Positions 1 to 8,032 of a stretch of DNA of 44,150 nt are shown one piece after another. The stretch is from Candidatus Lactobacillus pullistercoris. Lineage in GTDB: Bacteria > Bacillota > Bacilli > Lactobacillales > Lactobacillaceae. Location: NCBI GenBank assembly GCA_018883635.1, contig JAHLFT010000108.1, forward strand, positions 1 to 44,150. The letters run 5' to 3'. Under the pieces are notes generated by a model. It did no database searches and was not told the DNA's origin. It saw nothing but the letters and a program-made list of their open reading frames with translations. Position 1 is the first letter of the stretch. Each line of letters begins with the position of its first letter. Made by a program: the position numbers and the translations under genes.

Positions 1-13
1 GTACGTTTATTAT

Positions 14-55
14 TGTGGGAGGAGAAGTAGGTAAATTCTCCATTTTAACCGCATC
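14..55 (+). promoter_or_regulatory. L1-type ribosomal protein leader upstream of rplK
   Basis: The 5' leader folds into an outer helix (14-18 TGTGG with 49-53 CCGCA, one G-U pair) around GGGA and an inner hairpin (21-26 GGAGAA with 36-41 TTCTCC). A GTGGGAG followed by an inner hairpin and TTTRACC is the shape expected of an mRNA mimic of the 23S L1 binding site, which lets L1 repress its own operon. A second copy with the same design lies before rplA. The function is inferred from structure and position. Confidence 0.6.
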
Positions 56-78
56 ACGGAATCAAGGAGGTTTTGACC

Positions 79-504
79 GTGGCAAAAAAAGTTATTAACG
101 TAGTTAAGTTACAAATCCCAGCTGGTGCTGCAACACCTGCTCCTCCAGTTGGTCCTGCTTTAGGTCAAGCAGGTATTAACATTGTTGGTTTTACTAAGGA
201 CTTCAATGCTAGAACTGCTGACCAAAAAGGTATGATTATCCCTGTAGTCATTACAGTATATGAAGATCGTTCATTCGAATTCATTACTAAGACTCCACCA
301 GCAGCTATTTTGCTTAAGCAAGCTGCTAAGATCAAGAAGGCTTCTGGTGAACCTAATACCAACAAGGTTGGTAAGGTAACCAAGGACCAAGTCAAGGAAA
401 TTGCCGAGACTAAGATGAAAGACCTTAACGCTGCTGATATTGAAGCTGCTATGCGCATGGTTGAAGGTACCGCTAGAAGTATGGGTATCGAAGTCGAAGA
501 CTAA
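79..504 (+). CDS. rplK: 50S ribosomal protein L11
   Basis: L11 binds the GTPase-associated centre of 23S rRNA and supports elongation factor action and the stringent response. The 141-residue product has the family's proline/glycine-rich N-terminal segment ([19 protein letters not shown], about residues 14-32) and a C-terminal RNA-binding domain ending in [13 protein letters not shown] chose the GTG at 79 because the AAGGAGG at 64-70 sits 8 bases before it; the upstream in-frame TTG at 73 is only 2 bases from that site. It is first in an L11-L1 operon, 87 bases before rplA, behind an L1-type leader. Codon use (AAG, GGT, GCT) is typical of highly expressed genes. Confidence 0.97.
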   Translation: MAKKVINVVKLQIPAGAATPAPPVGPALGQAGINIVGFTKDFNARTADQKGMIIPVVITVYEDRSFEFITKTPPAAILLKQAAKIKKASGEPNTNKVGKVTKDQVKEIAETKMKDLNAADIEAAMRMVEGTARSMGIEVED

Positions 505-536
505 TCCTGTTATTTAGAAGTAATAAGTAACATATC

Positions 537-573
537 AGGTGGGAGAGTTCAGAGAAAACTCGTTTGACCACAT
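537..573 (+). promoter_or_regulatory. Second L1-type binding site between rplK and rplA
   Basis: The intercistronic gap has an outer helix (539-542 GTGG with 568-571 CCAC) and an inner hairpin (545-549 GAGTT with 557-561 AACTC). It shares GTGGGAG and TTTGACC with the leader before rplK. It is best read as a second L1 autoregulatory site just before the rplA ribosome binding site. Confidence 0.55.
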
Positions 574-591
574 ATACAAGGAGGAAATCAC

Positions 592-1284
592 ATGCCAAAG
601 CATGGTAAGAAATATTTAGAAGCTGCTAAGAAAGTAGATCCAAACAAGCTTTACTCAATTGAAGAAGCTATGAAACTTGTTAAGGAAACATCATACGCAA
701 ACTTTGACGCTTCAGTTGAAGTTGCTTACAACTTAAGTGTTGATCCTAAGCAAGCTGACCAACAAATTCGTGGTTCACTTGTTTTACCTAACGGTACTGG
801 TAAGACCCAAAAGGTTATAGTATTTGCTGAAGGTCCTCAAGCTGAACAAGCTAAGGCTGCAGGTGCTGACGAAGTTGGTTCTGATGAATTAGTTGAAAAA
901 GTTCAAAACGGTTACTTGGACTTTGATGTTGTTGTAGCTACACCAATGATGATGGCTAAGGTTGGTCGTTTAGGTCGTATTCTTGGACCCAAAGGTTTAA
1001 TGCCTAACCCTAAGACTGGTACAGTTACTATGGACATCGAAAAGGCTGTTAAGAATGTTAAGGCTGGTCAAGTAGAATACCGTGTTGACCGTCAAGCTGC
1101 TATTCACGCTGCTATCGGTAAGGTATCATTTACTGAAGATCAATTAGTTGAAAACTTTGATGCTTTACGTGACGTAATTTTACGTGCACGTCCAGCATCA
1201 GCTAAGGGTCAATACATTAAGAGTGTTGCTGTTGCTGCAACCTTTGGCCCTGGTATCAAGCTTGATCCATTAAACTTGAAATAA
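592..1284 (+). CDS. rplA: 50S ribosomal protein L1
   Basis: L1 forms the mobile L1 stalk of the large subunit near the E site and is also the translational repressor of the L11-L1 operon. The product is 230 residues, the normal length. It shows the family's central segment [16 protein letters not shown] (about residues 125-140) and the C-terminal FGPGIKLDP. The ATG at 592 follows AGGAGG at 580-585. It is the second gene of the rplKA operon, which ends at the terminator at 1302-1335. Unlike the usual Firmicutes layout, rplJ does not follow directly, because a pst operon lies between. Confidence 0.97.
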   Translation: MPKHGKKYLEAAKKVDPNKLYSIEEAMKLVKETSYANFDASVEVAYNLSVDPKQADQQIRGSLVLPNGTGKTQKVIVFAEGPQAEQAKAAGADEVGSDELVEKVQNGYLDFDVVVATPMMMAKVGRLGRILGPKGLMPNPKTGTVTMDIEKAVKNVKAGQVEYRVDRQAAIHAAIGKVSFTEDQLVENFDALRDVILRARPASAKGQYIKSVAVAATFGPGIKLDPLNLK

Positions 1285-1301
1285 TTATTATTTTAAATAA
1301 G

Positions 1302-1335
1302 AAAAGCGCTCTGCAAGTTGCGGGGCGCTTTTTTT
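1302..1335 (+). terminator. Rho-independent terminator of rplKA
   Basis: AGCGCTCT pairs with GGGGCGCT (with G-U pairs), extended by GCA/TGC near the loop, and is followed by eight T residues. It separates the L11-L1 operon from pstS. Confidence 0.9.
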
Positions 1336-1378
1336 CTATGTTATCATTAATTGATTTATGCACATTAAGGAGTAAATA

Positions 1379-2245
1379 ATGAAAAAACATCATTTTGGTG
1401 GCATAGTAATTCTTTTATTTTTAATTGGATTAACTTTGACAGCCTGCAAAAAAAATGACGCAAAAGTTACGGTAGTTGGTTCAAGTGCTATGCAACTTTT
1501 GGCAGAGCAAGCAGGAAATGATTATCGGTTAGTTCATCCTAATAGTAATATCGTTGTTCAAGGTGGAGGATCTGGTACCGGTCTTAGTCAGGTTCAAGCC
1601 GGCGCTGTTCAAATTGGAGCATCCGATGTTTTTGCAGAAACTCAAAAGGGAATTGATGCTAAAAAATTACGTGATCATTTGATTGCAGTAGTTGGTATTG
1701 TGCCGATTGTTAATAAAGATGTTGGAATTAAAAATTTGACGACAAAACAGTTAAGTGACATATTTACTGGAAAAATTACCAATTGGCGTCAAGTTGGTGG
1801 AAAAAATGAAGCCATTACTGTAATTAATCGTTCTAAAGGTAGCGGTACTCGTAGCACGTTTGAAGAAATAATTCTCAAAAAAGCTAAACCGATTCGTTCT
1901 CAAGAGCAAGATTCGAATGGTACAGTCAAAAAAATAGTTGCTTCTACTCCAGGAACAATTAGTTATATTTCATTACCATATGCTAATGATAAAAATATTC
2001 AAAAGTTAAGTTTAAATAATGTTGTTGCAAGTAATCACAATATTGTAGACAATAGTTGGACACTTTGGTCTTATGAACATATGTATACTAAACTAAATCC
2101 TAATAAACAAACTCGTGCTTTTATTAAATATATGTTGGGTAAAAAAGTTCAAGATGATTTAGTTTCGAAAATTGGTTACTTAAGTATTAATAAGATGCAG
2201 GTTAAACGCGATAGCAATAACCAAATAAGCAAATTAGGAAATTAA
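1379..2245 (+). CDS. pstS: Phosphate ABC transporter substrate-binding lipoprotein PstS
   Basis: This is the extracellular phosphate receptor that delivers phosphate to PstCA. The 288-residue protein starts with a lipoprotein signal peptide: MKKHH, a hydrophobic stretch, and lipobox L20-T21-A22-C23, so Cys23 should be lipidated. Phosphate-ligand loops typical of PstS are visible: VGSSAM near residue 33, GGGSGTGL near 62 and SKGSGTRSTFE near 152. An AAGGAG site precedes the ATG. It is the first gene of pstSCAB-B-phoU. The gap after the rplA terminator is only about 43 bases, and no clear PhoP box (spaced TTWACA repeats) is visible there. Confidence 0.95.
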   Translation: MKKHHFGGIVILLFLIGLTLTACKKNDAKVTVVGSSAMQLLAEQAGNDYRLVHPNSNIVVQGGGSGTGLSQVQAGAVQIGASDVFAETQKGIDAKKLRDHLIAVVGIVPIVNKDVGIKNLTTKQLSDIFTGKITNWRQVGGKNEAITVINRSKGSGTRSTFEEIILKKAKPIRSQEQDSNGTVKKIVASTPGTISYISLPYANDKNIQKLSLNNVVASNHNIVDNSWTLWSYEHMYTKLNPNKQTRAFIKYMLGKKVQDDLVSKIGYLSINKMQVKRDSNNQISKLGN

Positions 2246-2249
2246 AGTG

Positions 2250-3245
2250 ATGAAAAAGAATAAAGAATTAAAAGAAGTTGTTGATCAAGCAATTGCTCAA
2301 CAAAAAGTTCCCCATGTAAAGTTAAATAAAATGGGGCCTAATAGTGTTAATATTGATAAATTAACTAAGCCCTCAAAAGAAACAAGGCAAGAATATTGGG
2401 GCAAAGGGCTGACATATTTTGCTATTTTGTTAATTATTATCTTAGTTGTTTCGATTATTGGTTTTGTAGGTGGACATGGTCTAGCTACATTTTTTACTGA
2501 TCACATTAATCCGATTCATTTTTTAACTTCTAGTGATTGGGATCCGGGTGAAGGTAAAAATCATGTTGGTGCAGCAGCAATGATTGTCACTTCTTTTGCT
2601 GTGACATTACTTGCCGCAATTGTTGCGACTCCCTTTGCAGTTTCAGTATCACTTTTTATGACTGAATATACTTCAAAAAAGGGTGCAAATTTTTTGCAGT
2701 CAGTAATTGAACTGTTAGTTGGGATTCCATCTGTAGTTTACGGATTCTTAGGTTTAGCAATAGTAGTGCCCACGATTAGAAAAATCTTTGGTGGTACTGG
2801 ATTCGGAATTTTAGCAGCGACTTTAGTTTTATTTGTCATGGTCTTGCCTACGATTACATCTTTAACGGTTGATGCTTTAAAAGCCGTTCCAAAGCATTTT
2901 AGACAGGCCTCAGCAGCGCTTGGTGCTACGCATTGGCAAACTATTTATAAAGTTGTTTTAAGGGTAGCCACTCCGAGAATATTAACTGCGATTATTTTTG
3001 GCATGGCGCGTGCTTTTGGAGAAGCCTTAGCTGTTCAAATGGTAATCGGAAACGCTGTGTTGATGCCTTACAATTTGGTCAGTCCATCAGCTACATTAAC
3101 TAGTCAATTAACTAGCCAAATGGGTAACACTGTGATGGGAACATTACCGAATAATGCTTTATGGTCTTTGGCTTTACTTTTATTGATTATGTCGCTGGTT
3201 TTCAATTTCTTGATTAGATTAGTTGGTAAAAAAGGAGGTAAGTAA
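2250..3245 (+). CDS. pstC: Phosphate ABC transporter permease PstC
   Basis: This is one of the two membrane channel subunits of the Pst importer. The protein has a cytoplasmic N-terminal extension of about 50 residues, then about six hydrophobic helices and a binding-protein-dependent permease loop (ARAFGEALAV) that contacts PstB. GTG at 2247 and ATG at 2250 are both possible. I prefer the ATG because AGGAA at 2236-2240 is then 9 bases away. It starts 4 bases after pstS and its TAA overlaps the pstA start (TAATG), which suggests translational coupling. Confidence 0.94.
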   Translation: MKKNKELKEVVDQAIAQQKVPHVKLNKMGPNSVNIDKLTKPSKETRQEYWGKGLTYFAILLIIILVVSIIGFVGGHGLATFFTDHINPIHFLTSSDWDPGEGKNHVGAAAMIVTSFAVTLLAAIVATPFAVSVSLFMTEYTSKKGANFLQSVIELLVGIPSVVYGFLGLAIVVPTIRKIFGGTGFGILAATLVLFVMVLPTITSLTVDALKAVPKHFRQASAALGATHWQTIYKVVLRVATPRILTAIIFGMARAFGEALAVQMVIGNAVLMPYNLVSPSATLTSQLTSQMGNTVMGTLPNNALWSLALLLLIMSLVFNFLIRLVGKKGGK

Positions 3246-4135
3246 TGGTGAATGCAAAAAATCGCGATAAAATAGCTACATGGATTATTTACTTTTTTGT
3301 AGGGATTGTTGTCTTAATCCTTGTAGGTATTTTAGGTAATATTTTGATTACTGGCTTACCTCATTTATCTTGGCATTTTTTGAGTTCTGAAGCTTCATCA
3401 TATCAAGCTGGTGGCGGGGTTCGTGATCAACTCTTTAACTCACTTTATTTACTTGTTTTAACAGCGATTATTTCGCTACCAATTGCTTTAGGTGCTGCGA
3501 TTTATTTAGCTGAATATGCTAAAGATAATTGGATTACAGGCTTATTAAGAACAACAATTGAAATCCTTAGTTCCCTTCCTTCAATTGTGGTTGGTTTATT
3601 TGGTTACTTACTTTTTGTTGTTCAATTTGGCTTTGGCTTTTCAATTATTTCGGGTGCAGTAGCCCTAACTTTTTTCAATTTGCCAATTTTGACAAGTAAT
3701 ATTGAACAGGCAATCAAAGGTATACCACAAGCACAACGTGAAGCAGGCTTAGCTTTAGGATTATCAAATTGGAAGACGATTCGTGGAATTGTATTGCCTG
3801 CGGCCTTACCTGGAATATTAACTGGGCTAATTTTGAGTGCTGGACGTATTTTTGGAGAAGCCGCTGCATTAATTTATACTGCTGGTCAAAGTGGTTCGAC
3901 GATCGATTATTCTAATTGGAATCCATTCAGTTCGACGAGCTTTTTAAATGTGATGCGTCCTGCCGAAACGCTTGCAGTTCACATTTGGAAGGTCAACACT
4001 GAAGGAATTATTTCTGATGCAGCCATTGTTTCTGCAGCAACTTCTGCTTTGTTAGTTTTAGTAGTAATTATTTTTAATTTAGGAGCTCGTTATCTTGGAA
4101 ATAAGTTGTATCGCAAGTTAACAGCGGCTAAATAG
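3245..4135 (+). CDS. pstA: Phosphate ABC transporter permease PstA
   Basis: This is the second membrane subunit of the high-affinity phosphate importer, and it pairs with PstC. The 296-residue product has about six transmembrane stretches and the conserved cytoplasmic loop GRIFGEAAAL near residue 200, which docks on the ATPase. The ATG at 3245 overlaps the pstC stop by one base, with a strong AAAGGAGG just upstream inside pstC. It should not be confused with the c-di-AMP receptor at 13917-14237, which is also called PstA in some species. Confidence 0.94.
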   Translation: MVNAKNRDKIATWIIYFFVGIVVLILVGILGNILITGLPHLSWHFLSSEASSYQAGGGVRDQLFNSLYLLVLTAIISLPIALGAAIYLAEYAKDNWITGLLRTTIEILSSLPSIVVGLFGYLLFVVQFGFGFSIISGAVALTFFNLPILTSNIEQAIKGIPQAQREAGLALGLSNWKTIRGIVLPAALPGILTGLILSAGRIFGEAAALIYTAGQSGSTIDYSNWNPFSSTSFLNVMRPAETLAVHIWKVNTEGIISDAAIVSAATSALLVLVVIIFNLGARYLGNKLYRKLTAAK

Positions 4136-4143
4136 GTGAGTAG

Positions 4144-4941
4144 ATGAACATTACAAACGAAACAAGTTATTTGAAAACTTTTAATGAAGAAGAACGTGCT
4201 TTATATACTGAAGACTTAAGTGTTTTTTATGGTGGTAAAGTACAAAAGCTCTTTGATGCAAGTTTGCAGTTTAAGAAAAATACGATTACTGCTTTAATTG
4301 GTGGTTCAGGTTCTGGTAAATCAACTTTTTTGCGTTCGTTAAATCGAATGAATGATCGAGTAGCACGGGTTGATGGCAAAATCATGTTTCATGGTTTAGA
4401 CATTAATAAATCTAATATTAATGTTTATGAATTAAGAAAAAATATCGGCATGGTTTTTCAGCGACCAAATCCATTTCCAAAATCTATTCGAGAAAATATT
4501 GTTTATGCGTTAAAAGCTGATGGGCAAAACGATAAGGAACAGTTAGATCAAATAGTTGAAGAAAGTCTGCGTGCAGCAGCCTTATGGGATGAAGTTAAAG
4601 ATAAGTTGAATAAGAGTGCATTAGCTTTATCAGGTGGTCAACAGCAACGATTATGTATCGCAAGAGCATTGGCGATAAAACCTGAAATCCTCTTGTTAGA
4701 TGAACCTGCTAGTGCGCTTGATCCAGTTTCGACGTCAAAATTAGAAGATACTTTGAAGCAATTGCGAACTGAATACACAATGGTAATGGTTACTCATAAT
4801 ATGCAACAGGCATCAAGAATTAGTGATTATACTGCTTTTTTCAACTTAGGACATGTAATTGAATATAATTCCACAGCAGAAATCTTTACCAATCCAAAAG
4901 GGCAATTGACGGAAGAATATATTCAAGGAAGTTTTGGTTAA
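4144..4941 (+). CDS. pstB: Phosphate ABC transporter ATP-binding protein PstB (copy 1)
   Basis: This ATPase subunit powers PstCA. The 265-residue protein has a Walker A GGSGSGKST (about 53-61), Q-loop FQRPNPFP, ABC signature LSGGQQQRL and Walker B LLLDEPAS, with a switch His in VTHNMQQA. Its N-terminus is longer than that of copy 2 by about 20 residues. It starts 9 bases after pstA and is followed 9 bases later by a second pstB. The two copies share signatures but differ throughout, so this is an old paralogue pair. Which one is used for uptake cannot be told from sequence. Confidence 0.94.
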   Translation: MNITNETSYLKTFNEEERALYTEDLSVFYGGKVQKLFDASLQFKKNTITALIGGSGSGKSTFLRSLNRMNDRVARVDGKIMFHGLDINKSNINVYELRKNIGMVFQRPNPFPKSIRENIVYALKADGQNDKEQLDQIVEESLRAAALWDEVKDKLNKSALALSGGQQQRLCIARALAIKPEILLLDEPASALDPVSTSKLEDTLKQLRTEYTMVMVTHNMQQASRISDYTAFFNLGHVIEYNSTAEIFTNPKGQLTEEYIQGSFG

Positions 4942-4950
4942 GGATAAAAA

Positions 4951-5706
4951 ATGAACGATGTAATTACTGCAAAAAATGTTAAGTTAAGTTATGGCGATTA
5001 TGAAGCACTTCATGGCATTAGTTTAGATTTTCATGAAAATGAATTAACTGCCTTAATTGGTCCTTCAGGATGCGGAAAATCAACTTTTTTACGTTGTATC
5101 AATCGCATGAATGATGATATTGAAAACATTAAAATTACGGGCGAGATTCTTTTCGAAGGTAAAGATATTTATAGTCCTAAGACTGATTTAGTTGAACTTA
5201 GAAAAGAAGTCGGAATGGTTTTTCAACAACCAACGCCATTCCCATTCTCTGTTTATAATAATGTTGCTTATGGCCTTAAGTTAGCTGGAATAAAAGATAA
5301 AGAGTTAATCGATCAAAGAGTTAAAGAAAGTTTAAAACAAGCAGCTATTTGGAAAGAGACAAAAGATAATTTGGATCGTAATGCACAAGCTTTTTCAGGT
5401 GGTCAACAACAAAGAATTTGTATTGCACGTGCTCTTGCAGTTAAACCTAAGGTGGTATTGCTTGATGAACCGACTAGTGCACTTGATCCAATTTCAAGTA
5501 GTGAAATTGAAGAAACGTTGATGGAATTAAAACAGCATTTTACTTTTATTATGGTTACTCATAATTTACAACAAGCTGGTCGAATTTCTGATCAAACTGC
5601 TTTTTTGATGAACGGCAATTTAATTGAAGCGGGAAAAACAGAAGAGATGTTTATTGCTCCGCAAAAACAAATAACTAGTGACTACTTAAATGGTCGTTTT
5701 GGATAA
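4951..5706 (+). CDS. pstB: Phosphate ABC transporter ATP-binding protein PstB (copy 2)
   Basis: This second PstB ATPase has 251 residues. It has Walker [10 protein letters not shown] (about 37-45), Q-loop [10 protein letters not shown], signature FSGGQQQRI, Walker [12 protein letters not shown] and switch [10 protein letters not shown]. It lies between copy 1 and phoU in the same operon. Tandem pstB genes also occur in Bacillus and other lactobacilli. It could form mixed or alternative ATPase dimers with copy 1, which is inference. Confidence 0.95.
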   Translation: MNDVITAKNVKLSYGDYEALHGISLDFHENELTALIGPSGCGKSTFLRCINRMNDDIENIKITGEILFEGKDIYSPKTDLVELRKEVGMVFQQPTPFPFSVYNNVAYGLKLAGIKDKELIDQRVKESLKQAAIWKETKDNLDRNAQAFSGGQQQRICIARALAVKPKVVLLDEPTSALDPISSSEIEETLMELKQHFTFIMVTHNLQQAGRISDQTAFLMNGNLIEAGKTEEMFIAPQKQITSDYLNGRFG

Positions 5707-5726
5707 ACTTACTGGAGAACATAATC

Positions 5727-6404
5727 ATGCATGAAATTTTTTTAGATGAATTAAAGAAACTAAATACTCAATTTATGGAAATGGGTGTTTTTGTTAATGA
5801 TGATATTGATGATGCTACAAGAGCGTTTGTCGATCATGATAAGAAAAAAGCCCAATTAATGATTGATGATGAGGCAAAGATTCCACACGAATCGCTTGAT
5901 ATTCAGAAAAAGGCCTTAAAATTAATGGCTTTACAACAACCGGTAGCAACTGATTTTAGAGTTGTTATCAGTATTTTGAAGGCAACGACTGATTTAGAAC
6001 GAATTGGTGAAAATGCCATGAGTATTGCACTTGAAACAATCAGAGTAAAGGGCAATCCAAGAATTCCTGAAGTTGAAGAAATTATTTCACGGATGACGCA
6101 TAATGTTCGCCATATGTTAATTCAAGTTTTGACTGCATATGTTCAAGATGATGATCGTATGGCAAAAGAAGTGGCTGGACGTGATACGGAAATTGATGAA
6201 GATTACGTTAAAGCAAGAAAGTTAATCGTTGACGGAATTGAAAATGATCCTACTGCCGCAGTTGCTTCATCAAGCTATTTTGTAGTTACTCGTTTACTAG
6301 AGAGAATAGGTGATCACATTGTCAACTTAGCAATGTGGGTCGTTTACAAGACAACCGGTGAATTAACAGAGTTAAGCAATCCGAGTGAAGAAAAAACAAT
6401 TTAA
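5727..6404 (+). CDS. phoU: Phosphate signalling regulator PhoU
   Basis: PhoU is an all-helical cytoplasmic protein that links Pst transporter state to phosphate signalling and limits uptake. The 225-residue product has the two repeated three-helix halves of the family, each with a metal-binding style motif: DLERIGENA in the first half and LLERIGDHIVN in the second. It is the last gene of the pst operon, 20 bases after pstB, with GGAGAA ahead of the ATG. No terminator is visible after it; the rplJ promoter begins within about 15 bases. Confidence 0.95.
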   Translation: MHEIFLDELKKLNTQFMEMGVFVNDDIDDATRAFVDHDKKKAQLMIDDEAKIPHESLDIQKKALKLMALQQPVATDFRVVISILKATTDLERIGENAMSIALETIRVKGNPRIPEVEEIISRMTHNVRHMLIQVLTAYVQDDDRMAKEVAGRDTEIDEDYVKARKLIVDGIENDPTAAVASSSYFVVTRLLERIGDHIVNLAMWVVYKTTGELTELSNPSEEKTI

Positions 6405-6417
6405 TTTTTATTAACAC

Positions 6418-6446
6418 TTGTATTTACAATTAGATGTTGTTATACT
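6418..6446 (+). promoter_or_regulatory. Promoter for rplJ-rplL
   Basis: -35 TTGTAT (6418-6423), a 17-base spacer and -10 TATACT (6441-6446). It lies right after phoU and before the L10 leader. Confidence 0.65.
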
Positions 6447-6451
6447 TGTTA

Positions 6452-6560
6452 AAGTAAATTCTACCTAAGACTCGGGTGGCATGACGCCTTAATATCCCGC
6501 CGAGGCCAGAAGATGATGAAGATTTTTATGCTCCATGTCTTATGGCATGGAGTTTTTATT
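6452..6560 (+). ncRNA. L10 ribosomal protein leader with attenuator
   Basis: The long structured leader before rplJ has the position and look of the Firmicutes L10(L12) leader: GACTCGGGTGGCATGACGCC and CCCGCCGAGGCC segments that can pair, followed by a terminator hairpin (6531-6537 CTCCATG with 6546-6552 CATGGAG, then TTTTTA). In this known system, L10-L12 complex binding to the leader reduces expression. The exact fold was not computed. Confidence 0.85.
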
Positions 6561-6605
6561 TAGGCCTTATAGAATTTATTAATGTGTTTATGGAGGTGAA
6601 ATCGA

Positions 6606-7121
6606 TTGAGTAAAGCTGCTATTGCTGAAAAAGAAAAGCTTGTTGATGCATTTGCTGAAGAACTTAAGTCAGCTAAGGCTATCTTGGTAATTAACTACTT
6701 AGGTTTAACTGTTGAAGAAGTTACTAACATGCGTAAGGAACTTCGTGACAACGATGTTAAGATGAAGGTTATCAAGAACACCTACTTAAGACGTGCTGCT
6801 GCTAAGGCTGAAATTGAAGGCCTTGATGATACTTTTGTTGGTCCAACTGCTGTTATCTACACTGATAACGCTGATGATATTACTGAACCAGCTCGTATTG
6901 TTTCTAAGTACGAAGATGATTTTGATGTTATCGAAATCAAGGGTGGTATGCTTGAAGGCAAGTTAACTTCAAGGGAAGAAATCAAGGAACTCGCTTCTAT
7001 TCCAGGTCGCGAAGGTTTACTTTCAATGCTTGTTTCTTGCTTACAAGATCCTATTCGCAAGGTTGCATATGCTGTTAAGGCTGTTGCAGATGCTAAACCT
7101 GATGAAGGTTCAGCTGAATAA
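6606..7121 (+). CDS. rplJ: 50S ribosomal protein L10
   Basis: L10 anchors the L7/L12 dimers to the ribosomal stalk base. The product is 171 residues with the family's N-terminal globular domain (AKAILVINYLGLTVEEVT near 22-39, and VIKNTYLRRA) and a C-terminal helix that binds L7/L12. The start is TTG at 6606, placed by GGAGGTGAA at 6592-6600. It is preceded by its own leader and followed 48 bases later by rplL. Confidence 0.96.
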   Translation: MSKAAIAEKEKLVDAFAEELKSAKAILVINYLGLTVEEVTNMRKELRDNDVKMKVIKNTYLRRAAAKAEIEGLDDTFVGPTAVIYTDNADDITEPARIVSKYEDDFDVIEIKGGMLEGKLTSREEIKELASIPGREGLLSMLVSCLQDPIRKVAYAVKAVADAKPDEGSAE

Positions 7122-7169
7122 TTATTGTAATTAAATATCTAAATTCTAAATTTTCGGAGGATACTTATA

Positions 7170-7532
7170 ATGGCTTTAGATAAGGATAAGATTATTGAAG
7201 ATTTAAAGGGCGCTTCAATTCTTGAATTGAACGACCTTGTAAAGGCTATTGAAGACGAATTTGACGTTTCAGCTGCTGCTCCAGTTGCAGTTGCAGGTGC
7301 TGCAGCAGGTGCTGCTGCTAAGTCAGAATTCGATGTTGAATTGACTGAAGCAGGTCAAGAAAAGGTTAAGGTTATTAAGGAACTTCGTGACATCACTGGT
7401 AAAGGTTTACTTGATGCCAAGAAGATGGTTGATGGCTGCCCAGTTGTTGTTAAGGAAGGCGCTTCAGAAGACGAAGCTAACAAGATCAAGGAACAACTTG
7501 AAGCTGTTGGTGCAACTGTAACCCTTAAATAA
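7170..7532 (+). CDS. rplL: 50S ribosomal protein L7/L12
   Basis: This is the multicopy stalk protein that recruits translation factors. It has 120 residues: an N-terminal dimerisation domain (about 1-32), an Ala/Gly-rich hinge ([14 protein letters not shown], about 36-50) and the C-terminal factor-binding domain with [16 protein letters not shown]. The ribosome binding site CGGAGG precedes the ATG. A terminator follows at 7558-7593. The rpoB gene that often lies nearby in this operon is absent from the window. Confidence 0.97.
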   Translation: MALDKDKIIEDLKGASILELNDLVKAIEDEFDVSAAAPVAVAGAAAGAAAKSEFDVELTEAGQEKVKVIKELRDITGKGLLDAKKMVDGCPVVVKEGASEDEANKIKEQLEAVGATVTLK

Positions 7533-7557
7533 TTGCTGCCGTTAGGCTAAATTAAAG

Positions 7558-7593
7558 AAAATAGACTCTGTTTTTTGCAGAGTCTATTTTTTT
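7558..7593 (+). terminator. Rho-independent terminator of rplJL
   Basis: A 9-bp perfect stem (7562-7570 TAGACTCTG with 7578-7586 CAGAGTCTA) is extended by A-T pairs and followed by a T-run. Its 3' half also overlaps a possible promoter for the channel gene. Confidence 0.93.
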
Positions 7594-7603
7594 CTTTTAA
7601 AAT
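7575..7603 (+). promoter_or_regulatory. Possible promoter of the channel gene inside the rplL terminator
   Basis: -35 TTGCAG (7575-7580) lies in the loop and 3' arm of the terminator, with a 17-base spacer and -10 TAAAAT (7598-7603). The expected start site is at about 7610, the first base of the channel ATG, so the mRNA would be leaderless. No ribosome binding site is visible before that ATG. Confidence 0.4.
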
Positions 7604-7609
7604 AAAAGT

Positions 7610-8026
7610 ATGTTTAAGAATACAGATTATACAAAAACAGTTTTATATAAGTGGATAACGGGAATATTAGCAGTAATCACGATTGATTTAATTATTTTAG
7701 ATTTTGCTGCAGTCATTGATATTAATGGGAAAAATAGTAAGTGGTTTTGGATTAGCAATATCATCTTAATCTTTTTTGCTGCAGATTATTTTTGGCAATT
7801 TCACCTTGCTAAGGATAAAAAGGTCTATGTAAAAACGCATATTTTTGATTTATTGGCAATTATTCCAGTCGGTATCGCTTTTAACTGGATGAAAATAGCA
7901 CAGTTTAATAATACTTTGCTTTATTTTAGGTTATTGCGCTTAATTCGCTTAGCCGGTTTGTTTGGCAAATTGCGGACAATTTTACATACAAATGGTATCT
8001 TATATTTATTGTATTTTAGTATTTAG
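7610..8026 (+). pseudogene. Voltage-gated-type potassium channel, N-terminal half, cut by an in-frame TAG
   Basis: This 138-codon segment encodes hydrophobic helices resembling S1-S4 of Kv-like channels, including an arginine-periodic S4 (RLLRLIRLAGLFGKLR, about residues 109-124). It ends at TAG 8024-8026, within the likely S5 helix. The downstream reading frame (8033-8482) is in the same frame, just two codons past the stop, and carries the pore. One base change, rather than an insertion or deletion, would explain the break. No ribosome binding site precedes the ATG, and the gene starts 17 bases after the rplL terminator. Occasional readthrough or a sequencing error cannot be excluded. Confidence 0.75.
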
Positions 8027-8032
8027 TTTTTA

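Noticed and set aside
1336..1378. PhoP box upstream of pstS
   Set aside because: No regularly spaced TTWACA repeats are visible in the short gap.
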